DNA of 14,203 nt from Candidatus Zixiibacteriota bacterium (GTDB taxonomy: Bacteria > Zixibacteria > MSB-5A5 > GN15 > FEB-12): NCBI GenBank assembly GCA_018816665.1, contig JAHIVM010000254.1, positions 1 through 14,203 of the forward strand, in the 5' to 3' direction. The translations under genes and the position numbers were made by a program. Numbering within the stretch: position 1 is the stretch's first letter; every line of letters starts with the position of its first letter. Under the pieces are notes generated by a model. That model saw nothing but the letters and a program-made list of their open reading frames with translations. It searched no databases and was not told the origin of the DNA. This document shows, one piece after another, positions 7,501 to 13,800 of the stretch.

Positions 7501-8760
7501 AATTACATTCCCCACGCGTTCGGCCGCTGAACGCAACACGATATAGGCCTTTTCAAAGCGTCCCTCCTCGCGATACCGACGAACGTCGTTCATCACATCC
7601 GCCATCTCCGCGCCCGAATCCCCGCCGTACAACGTCAGCAAATGGGTATCATCGGGCTCCAGCGACCAGAATTCCTCCAATCGTTCCAATGGCACATCCT
7701 TGAGCACGGCGCACCAATTGCGAAACGTCGTTCGCCGGTCCCGTAGAAAAGAATCGACATACTCGCGGATCAGATCGTCCTGCTCCCCCAGGATTTGGGC
7801 CTGCTCACGAATCAGTGATCCCAGAGCCTCGACCGAATTCAGATGCCATCCCGACTCGTGACGAAAAAGCGACATCATCCACAAACCAAATAACCGGCGA
7901 TCCAGCAACCGGGCCGATCTATCATCTATCAGGCCGCTCCTGGTCAGGGCGGAGATCATGAACCGGGGGCGTTGCGCATAGTCCTGATGCAGAAGCATCT
8001 CCACCAGAGCCGAGGCGGTCCGTCGCAATCCCCCCTCAAGATCCGGATGTCGCTCCAAAAAATCCCCTAGAGAGACTCCAAGAGAGTAGTTGTCGGACTG
8101 CAGAGTGATTCGATCATTCGCCAGAATCTCCGGGGCGATATGGTGCTCCGTACCGAAAACTCGGGCCTGCGGACGGGTACCGTCCTGACTCAGGAAATCC
8201 AGGTCGATCATCGCCACGTCCGACATATCACCACCGACCCGCACCATGAAATTGCTCAACTTGAGATCGCAATGCACCAGTTTGTGCAGATGGAGAAGGT
8301 CTGTCAGTACGCACATCGCCGATACCAATGAGACAAAATCACGAGCCAACATCTCATCGGTCAACGGACTCCATCGCTCCGGATTCAGAAAAGGATACTC
8401 CACCAGGAGACGGCCGGACTCCGAAAACCTGTCAATGGCTGTGATGATTCTGGAACTGCGAAGCCGTTGCTGGTTGACATAAGATTGTTTGAGCAGACCC
8501 CGGGCCACTGCCACATCGGTGGCGTCACCCGTGGGTGTTATCTTCAGCAAACACGTCCGCCCGGCAGCCCGATTTCTGGCCTGCCATGTCTGACAGAAGC
8601 TTGTTTCGGACAACAAGTTAGAGATATCATACCGTTTTGATTGCGGAGTGTTCACAAGTCGTATTTTTTGGTTGAAGATGACCCGTTTCACGCGACAACT
8701 CAAGGTACGCCAGAAAACGGCACCCGTCCAGATCATTTTTTTGAAAAAAGTTGAACGCAT
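4552..8760 (-). CDS. Ser/Thr kinase-like, TPR, GAF, sigma-54-type AAA+ and Fis HTH fusion regulator
   Basis: A single-protein signal chain of about 1,402 aa if started at ATG 8760; the frame stays open to ATG 8928. Residues 44-270 are kinase-like: K73 (LLKI), VHCDLKLSN with D165/K167/N170, DLD in place of DFG (D186), APE at 209-211 and SDNYSLGV. The glycine loop (LLSETSFCQTW) has no glycines, and no clear helix-C Glu is visible. About 389-904 is a TPR-like helical solenoid (LYNLGTTLGDQGEFTQAEAV, HFNLAEIAAMRGD). About 919-1074 is GAF (CVPLMDGDIAVGVLYLD). The AAA+ core has Walker A GESGTGKD (1128-1135), Walker B MFLDEI (1195-1200) and Arg-finger segment PLRERLGD, but GAFTGA reads GVATGV (1175-1180). 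Fis HTH lies at 1360-1396 (SRSAKSIGMKVTTFRRKM). The 56 codons before 8760 look non-coding, though no Shine-Dalgarno supports any start; GTG 8655 (V-NTPQSKRYD) is an alternative. The architecture resembles kinase/EBP fusions of complex bacteria. Targets unknown. Confidence 0.92.
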   Translation of the reverse strand: MRSTFFKKMIWTGAVFWRTLSCRVKRVIFNQKIRLVNTPQSKRYDISNLLSETSFCQTWQARNRAAGRTCLLKITPTGDATDVAVARGLLKQSYVNQQRLRSSRIITAIDRFSESGRLLVEYPFLNPERWSPLTDEMLARDFVSLVSAMCVLTDLLHLHKLVHCDLKLSNFMVRVGGDMSDVAMIDLDFLSQDGTRPQARVFGTEHHIAPEILANDRITLQSDNYSLGVSLGDFLERHPDLEGGLRRTASALVEMLLHQDYAQRPRFMISALTRSGLIDDRSARLLDRRLFGLWMMSLFRHESGWHLNSVEALGSLIREQAQILGEQDDLIREYVDSFLRDRRTTFRNWCAVLKDVPLERLEEFWSLEPDDTHLLTLYGGDSGAEMADVMNDVRRYREEGRFEKAYIVLRSAAERVGNVISGDMGRAVQEGLSDLAFGLSRYKDAERHFVALLDLQEPGSRVRGRTIETYLKVLVQLRRFDDIQNLLPRFLDEFKADREFVQRFRRVEGWVHRTQGRPAEAIPIFRQIVDEARRLALDDLELLALYNLGTTLGDQGEFTQAEAVNEECLDLIEHKALDDVAVPVLSGVSFLFFEMGEYRRSLKVALEAARLSDRPERRTWFGGACFGVISASVRLGQFANARKWLKRYQQSRVRSGGQFAILAQFNNTAFISRYEGNISGAVECWQRICELSESTQNTVFLGAAHFNLAEIAAMRGDADMSATHLRAAHDSFKPAGRTARLTEVEAVAWLRGRYCLDQPDLPELRRIARALTGCKHRYYATVCVFYAIVNADPEELPEIVELGRPLRKTWDQSGPPLFEATRLLHDYLEENLFDEPIPVEIWKQVFSILSDANFYFEAMLVGLRIAQIYNEQTKVSPCRKFLQQALVLAEALPNPRYIQQIGEQLLTQSRSSDFDSRLVESFHGVSLVLRNIDNYREALRELVQFAVDQTGAERGVLLLRHKETGKLQVAASLNCDDQSLDDISDFSTSIPMLSFSREEAVLISDAGVDVRTREYVSIIRHNIKSVTCVPLMDGDIAVGVLYLDHHRIPALFDDSDITYIRAIANFIGSVLTTVKDYRSLFLSNRQAMQDLADLGQGPQFLTQDATIRRILQKIPQIAASSTSVLVTGESGTGKDLLCRMIHEYSTRSGEPFETLNCSAIADSLIEAELFGVAHGVATGVTEREGRFVAANGGTMFLDEIGDMPLKIQAKVLHVIEHGDIQRVGTSQTRKVDIRFISATNRDLDSMRKEGTFRTDLYHRICTISINIPPLRERLGDVALLRDHFLTVFSKGKKAPRFTPNALRVLDAYRWEGNVRELRNFIEGCCILNAGQTVHASMLPDYMQIQAVSSSRARKIGEYAEKERMIKALDENDWVVSRSAKSIGMKVTTFRRKMIKYSIRRPR

Positions 8761-8761
8761 A

Positions 8762-8778
8762 CTGCCACAAAGTGGCAG
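8762..8778. promoter_or_regulatory. Perfect 17-bp palindrome directly before the kinase-fusion start
   Basis: CTGCCACAAAGTGGCAG has two 7-base arms (CTGCCAC/GTGGCAG) around a 3-base centre. It lies one base upstream of ATG 8760. As DNA it has the size of a dimeric repressor or Fis/NtrC-type operator; as RNA it would form a tight hairpin over the ribosome-binding region. A related dyad with the same AAAGTG core, CGACATAAAGTGTCG, sits at 9002-9016. The site is seen directly; its binding partner is unknown. Confidence 0.4.
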
Positions 8779-8931
8779 GACCGCGTTGTATATTGTTCCT
8801 AGCACAAAGGGGGTGGAGGTGGGAATGGCCCTGCTGCCTAAAAAAAGCTCCGAGGGCGCGGCAGGTTGCGGTAGGGGGGGGGCCAGGAAACTACCGGCAT
8901 GGAACCTGCACAACAGCCCTCGTCGCATCTA

Positions 8932-8960
8932 AAGTTAACGCCTTGGTACGCATTCGTCAA
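8932..8960 (-). promoter_or_regulatory. Candidate sigma-70-type promoter of the kinase fusion
   Basis: On the minus strand TTGACG (8960-8955, five of six consensus bases) is separated by exactly 17 bases from TAACTT (8937-8932, three of six). Transcription would start near 8925, leaving only a few bases to ATG 8928 but a leader of about 165 bases to ATG 8760. This supports use of a downstream start codon. The -10 match is weak. Confidence 0.3.
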
Positions 8961-9001
8961 CATATTCAATGTAGTTTTTTCTCGTGTTTACTATCTAAGC
9001 A

Positions 9002-9182
9002 CGACATAAAGTGTCGCGATTTCAACCCCGCCCGGTACGGGGCCCGGAGGTGCCGACTGCTCCTGTCTCTGACCTCCCAAACCCCAAAGGGTTGCACACC
9101 GCGAACACCGGGAAGGACCCCGCGTGTGACAGCAGGGATCCCGAAACATGAGCACACCAGAAGGTTTCGGGAGCCCCTGCTG
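9002..9182. ncRNA. Cluster of six consecutive hairpins: structured RNA or repeat element
   Basis: Six inverted repeats follow one another almost without gaps: CGACA/TGTCG (9002-9016), CCCCG/CGGGG (9026-9042), GGAGGT/ACCTCC (9046-9077), AACCC/GGGTT (9080-9093), CACACcGCG/CGCGTGTG with one bulge (9095-9128), and a 53-base two-part stem (9130-9182). Together they pair much of 180 bases without a good coding frame. This could be a structured non-coding RNA, the 3' UTR of the dockerin gene (transcribed leftward), or a composite palindromic repeat. I do not recognise a known RNA family, and single short stems can arise by chance in GC-rich DNA. Confidence 0.35.
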
Positions 9183-9192
9183 CCCGTGTGAC
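9123..9192. repeat. Long hairpin flanked by 8-bp direct repeats (possible small palindromic element)
   Basis: The direct repeat CGTGTGAC occurs at 9123-9130 and again at 9185-9192. Between and slightly overlapping them is a near-perfect stem: CAGCAGGG (9130-9137) pairs with CCCTGCTG (9175-9182), then a small 2x3 internal loop, then CCCGAAAC (9140-9147) pairs with GTTTCGGG (9164-9171), leaving a 16-base loop. This has the outline of a REP/MITE-like palindromic unit with a target-site duplication. No transposase is present, and only one copy is in this window, so mobility is unproven. Confidence 0.45.
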
Positions 9193-9363
9193 GCAATTGA
9201 CCCGGGCCGACCGGAATGACCGGCGTTTCCTCCGCATGTATGGTCCCGGCCGCCAGCCAACCCGCAATCACGCCGTTGGTCTCAGATCCTCCCCACTGTC
9301 CCCGGGCCTTCTCAGGTCTGACTCTCCCGGATGACCTACTACCGATGCCAACCAAAATCTCTA

Positions 9364-10725
9364 TCATCGACACGGTTCTATCGGTGCAAAGGTCACAAAC
9401 AAATGGTCAATCAACATCGTCAGATCCCCCACGTCGACCTGTCCTTCACAATCGCAATTCGCCGCAATCAGCGGGTCGGGCGGATCGAACGTGATGAACA
9501 AGAAGCTTATCATGAGCGTTAGATCGCCAACGTCGCGTCCCCCGCTATTATCAAGATCGCACAATTTGTAAAACATCAGCGAGCGGGTACTGGTGGACCA
9601 TCGATTCAGGTCATACGTGTTCACGGCATTGACGCGCCAGTACTGCATCTCCCCGAGCGGCACCGAGGTGGAGTCGATCGGCACTGCGACATCGGAATCG
9701 ATCTCCGTCACGGCCTTTATGACGGCACTGAGTGTATCAGTGGAGCTGGGACCCATGTACATATGGTACTCAAGCGTGTCACCAGGGATGATACTGACGG
9801 CGTCCTCCCAGTCAAAAAACATTGAGTCCCGATCCACAATGTCAATCAGCACACCGTGATCGGGCGCCAGCAGGTCAAAGGCCTCGGGTTCCACCAGCCC
9901 GTATTGAAAATCAAAATCACCCATCCCCGGGTTGGAAAGCATCGTGAACCCGTGCAGGCTGCCGACAGCCGTTACCCGCCAGTAGTAGGTTCCGTTCTCC
10001 AGATCATCCACATACAGCGTATGGGTTGTATCCGTCAGACCTGTCAGCGTGGTTGTCTGCGTGGGCGCGAAAACGGGTGAGGTCCCGTAGTCCAGGGTGT
10101 AGGTAACGGTCTCGCCGGGATATGTTGACGCCGTCGCCTGCCAGACCAGGTCAAAGAAATCTCCGGGAAAACCCGATATCAGTTCCCCGCCACCCGGTGA
10201 CAGCAGGTCAAACGGCGACGGCGGAACATTGACCAGTGCCACCGCTCCTCCGGAGTCGCTGGGATACAGCGTGTTGGCGACATCACGCAACTGGTGACCG
10301 ATTACCCCCATGTCCAGCACCCCCGTATCCAGGGCACGGACACGAAGGTAAGCGAGCACACCGGGACCGGAGACATCGATACCCGCACCGAGAATGAGTC
10401 CCTCGATTTGCAGCACACTGTCGCCTACAATATAGGAATGAAACACTGTCGTGGCGCCCGCCGATGGCAGCAGCGGACCCTCGTCGACCAGCACCGTATC
10501 CATACGGGCGGGATCGAACCTGACATGGAATACAAACGTTTTCAGACTGGCGACATCTTCGTCAACCTTCAGTTCCAGGTCGAATTCGGTACCGACGCCG
10601 GTGGTAATATACACCGTGTCGGGATCCAGGAATACTCTCTGAGCCTTGGCTACCGTCGTGTGCATGAGCAGGAATGCAAGGAGTAACACGAGGGTCGGGT
10701 AAGACATTTTTGAAGTAGACATCAT
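9364..10725 (-). CDS. Secreted cohesin-like / FnIII-like / dockerin protein
   Basis: Exported modular protein of 453 aa. A signal peptide is clear (hydrophobic MSYPTLVLLLAFLLM, about 7-21; likely cleavage after AKA at 26-28). Residues about 30-165 resemble a cohesin-type beta domain (TVYITTGVGTEFDLELKV, then LKTFVFHVRFDPARM, then VLAYLRVRALDTG). Two FnIII-like modules follow (about 168-275 and 278-385), each opening with 'FDLL.P..G.L' and closing near 'YWRV.AV'. A type I-like dockerin ends the protein: loop 1 D390/D392/S394/D398/D401 and loop 2 N423/D425/E427/D431/D434, each followed by a hydrophobic helix. No T9SS-type tail is present. GGAGGA touches ATG 10725 and lies better spaced from the adjacent ATG 10722, which may be the true start. 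The upstream neighbour on the same strand is another cohesin/dockerin-like surface protein 81 bases away, so they may be a functional pair. The ligand is unknown. Confidence 0.9.
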   Translation of the reverse strand: MMSTSKMSYPTLVLLLAFLLMHTTVAKAQRVFLDPDTVYITTGVGTEFDLELKVDEDVASLKTFVFHVRFDPARMDTVLVDEGPLLPSAGATTVFHSYIVGDSVLQIEGLILGAGIDVSGPGVLAYLRVRALDTGVLDMGVIGHQLRDVANTLYPSDSGGAVALVNVPPSPFDLLSPGGGELISGFPGDFFDLVWQATASTYPGETVTYTLDYGTSPVFAPTQTTTLTGLTDTTHTLYVDDLENGTYYWRVTAVGSLHGFTMLSNPGMGDFDFQYGLVEPEAFDLLAPDHGVLIDIVDRDSMFFDWEDAVSIIPGDTLEYHMYMGPSSTDTLSAVIKAVTEIDSDVAVPIDSTSVPLGEMQYWRVNAVNTYDLNRWSTSTRSLMFYKLCDLDNSGGRDVGDLTLMISFLFITFDPPDPLIAANCDCEGQVDVGDLTMLIDHLFVTFAPIEPCR

Positions 10726-10759
10726 TCCTCCAAAGGGATGCGGACTGTTGCGGGCAATT

Positions 10760-10788
10760 GGGAGGGGGGGCTTTGCGCCCCCCGTCCC
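10760..10788 (-). terminator. Strong GC hairpin between the two surface-protein genes
   Basis: GGGGGGC (10765-10771) pairs with GCCCCCC (10777-10783) around a 5-base loop, extended by GGGA/TCCC across a G-G mismatch. It begins about 18 bases past the stop of the large protein on the minus strand. The stem is very stable, but the following minus-strand bases are CAATTGCCC, so it lacks the U-run of a classical intrinsic terminator. It may be a weak terminator or an mRNA 3'-end stabiliser before the dockerin gene. Confidence 0.45.
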
Positions 10789-10806
10789 GTCTTACCCACC
10801 GAGGTA

Positions 10807-13800
10807 CTACTTGAGCAGGATCATCTTCCGGGTCGCGGTGAAGTTGCCCGCCTTCACCCTGTACAGGTAGATACCGGAAGCCTGTCGAGAAGCATCCCAG
10901 GTTAAGGTTTTGTATCCGGCTTCCGCAAAACCGTCAAACGATTCGACTTCCTGGCCGAGCATGTTGTAGATAGTCAGCTTGTAGTCGCTGGCCACCGGCA
11001 ACGCCAGGTCGATGTTCGTGGTCGGGTTGAACGGGTTCGGATAGTTCTGTGACAGCGTAAAGGCCGTCGGCAGCGGCAGCGAGGTGTGGATGCTGAAAGC
11101 AACATCCGCCTGCTGACCGGCCATGTCGCGGATGTCCACCTGAGACGCTTCCATCTCAATCGGACCTTCCACAAGCGACCGCACCGTGATCAGCGCAATG
11201 TCGCCCCGGCCGTAATCAACATCACCCAGCACTACGCTGCTGATATCGAGATACGATGATCTCACGTCGTAATGCAGGAAGCTGTTATCAGTATCCGGAC
11301 AGGCTTCGCCCGCGGTAACCGACAGCACTTCCAGAGCCGACGCGTCATACGACAGACCAACATGGTAGCCGAGAATGCCCGCGCCATCATTCAGCTGCAC
11401 CGGAACTGTGAACACCGCTCCCCGAGCAGCGCTCGCCGGAACTTCAACTGTCATGGCAGCGTCGGACGACGGACGTACCTTCAGCGGCACTTCGCCACCG
11501 TGCACGATACCGCCGTTGCGGCAGCGATAGTCACGGTAGTTCAGCGAGAAAAATACCAGGTCATCGAAATTAACCGAATCGTCCGGTATCACATATCCCT
11601 CAACCGTACCGTCGACTGTCGGTGCGATATCCAGATAGGCGTTGAAGTACGTATCGCCTTCGGCCGTGTTGTAACACGCCGCCAGGGCACCAAACTCACC
11701 GCCGAACTCAAGGCAGCCGTTAGGCACCGGCGGATCCTCGTCGGCAGTTTTGAAGTCACCAAGGTAGTAGTTGCCCGAGATGACATCCGTATTGCAGGTC
11801 GCGGACATCACACCGTGCAGACTCAGGGTCCAGATAGACACGCTGTAAATGTCCGGAGGACCGTCCATGAACTCATAGCTGGTCGCCGGAGCATCTACCG
11901 TGGCCATCGTGATACCCTGTGTCTGAAGCAGGGCATGCGGCGCCACACCGTCAGTGTACTGCGGATACTGACCCGTGAAGGTGTACCGCAGTTTGTACTT
12001 ATAGGCGTCCGTTACGGCACCCCACGAAATGTCAAGGGAGCCGCCCGGTACGCCAACGGCAGTACCCATGGCCGGCGGAGCAGGCGCCGCCGAATTGAAG
12101 TCGATAGTCGCGTAGAACGGACCGCTCTGGTTGTTGGCCAGATCGCGGTAGTACCACTCAACCGTCTTCGTGCCGGCACCGGCAGGAGCCAGAGCGGCCA
12201 GGGCGCCGGTCTCCGGGTAGGAACCCGATACCGTCATCCAGCCGAGCGACCCGCTGTTGTCCATATTGCGGATAAGAATCTCGTCAACATCCGCGTCGGC
12301 CGGGGTAAACGCATACGTGTTACCCGTCAGGGAATTCGTATAACCGGGAGCGGCTAGAGGATTACCTGAGGTCACCACGAAGACACCCGCGGCCGGCGCG
12401 GTCTGATCGAGTTCAATTGTTGCCGAACCGATGTTCGACAGACGTCCAACTATATCCTCAACCTGGACATACACCGTGCGAGCACCGTCACCGGCCGGCA
12501 GCACAAAGGAGTACGGCGCGCCGACAGCATACGATGTCGCTCCGGTCATATCCGAAGCCTCGGAAACATACACGGTTACCGGGTTGTCCTCAGTCAACGT
12601 GAAGTCGACCGAAATAGTGGCGTTATTCGTGAGCGTCGCACCACCATTGATTTCAACATCGGCAACCACCGGATCGGTCAGGTCAAAACGTACCCAGTCG
12701 TTAACTTCACCACTGACTCGACCGGCACAGTCACGGGCCTGCAAATACAGGTACGTGTTTGTGTTCTCAGCCGGTGTCCCGAAGTCATACGGGAAGTTCG
12801 GTGTACCCGGATCAAACGCCTGCCAGGACGCCCCTGTGTAGTCACCGCTGGTTTCGGTTGTCCATACCTCGGTGATATCCATGTCCATCCCGCTGAGTGC
12901 AACATCAACCACTGCACTGGCGGACCATGAGAAACCACCGTTGAGAGCCATGGTCCCGGCAGTTGGTACCGCGCAGTCGACAACAATACCGTCGGACATT
13001 TCCGTCCCGACATTCATGATGTCATCGCGCAGCACAGCGTAGACCGTGTTCATGGCGTTGCAGGTACCACCGGAGATAGTGTACGCCATCGTGTACGGCG
13101 AGGTCTGGGCACTGATATCAGTGTATACGTAAGGTCCGGTCGACGTCATCGCCAGACCAACGTCACCCAGATCAGTGGCCGTCCACTCGAACGTCACATT
13201 GATCGTCCAGGAGTCACTGCAGGGATCACCGTTCTGATCGGCCACGGCAAAGGCGGTGAAGTCGGGGGCTTCGGTATCCAGAGTAATCTGGGCCGAGGTC
13301 GTACCGATGTTACCGGCCGCGTCCATCGAGCCGAAGTAGACGGTTTTGAGACCGTCACCGCTCGTAAGCGTGATCGGGAACGGACGAGTGCCCGGAGGCG
13401 CCGCCGCCCAGCCCGCATCACCACACACCAGCAACGCCGGATTTTCGTTGAAATTGAACTCAACGGTGCCGTTGGCCACGTCCATATTGAAGTCACCCAC
13501 AATACTCGCGGTATTGACCTTGGCCGGCGTCGGGTTGCTGACCAACCAGGCAGCGGACGGCGTGGGAGCGGTTGTATCCAGTATGGTCGCCACCGGACCG
13601 GTCTGCGGTCCCTGGTTACCATACCGGTCAAACTGCCGTACCCACAGGTTGTGGCTGCCTTCGGTAGCCGGGAACGTATAGGTGGTCGGGTTGGCATAAT
13701 CCAGCTGACCTTCCCAGCCGGTCGAGTAGAACTCGTGCTTGTACGCAGTTCCATCGGAATCCCAGCTTACATCCACGAGCGCGTTGCTCGTCCAGCCCGC

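Larger units (their letters stand above)
8761..9363. other. Long non-coding region between the kinase fusion and the dockerin gene
   Basis: No convincing gene lies here. Frames open across it on the minus strand (8966-9373 and overlapping ones) give Gly/Arg/Ser-rich products without family features and run straight through the hairpins. Contents from left to right are a palindrome abutting the kinase-fusion start (8762-8778), a run of nine G (8874-8882), a promoter candidate (8932-8960) and six consecutive hairpins (9002-9182). In 9193-9363 I see only scattered CCGG motifs (for example 9211-9223). Confidence 0.6.

Noticed and set aside
8745..8790. Sigma-54 promoter (TGGCAG followed by TTC or TTG) around the palindrome
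   Set aside because: The -12 GC element is not at the required spacing on either strand.
8787..8792. TATACA as the -10 element of the kinase fusion
   Set aside because: No acceptable -35 hexamer lies 16-18 bases upstream on the minus strand.
8966..9373. Minus-strand frame of 135 codons, and shorter overlapping frames, in the non-coding gap
   Set aside because: It overlaps the stop of the dockerin gene, has no ribosome site, runs through every hairpin and has a Gly/Arg/Ser-rich composition typical of random GC-rich frames.
11272..12357. Plus-strand frame of 361 codons opposite the large surface protein
   Set aside because: It is the antisense of Ig-like and cohesin-like coding sequence; its Arg/Val/His-rich repetitive make-up is a strand shadow.
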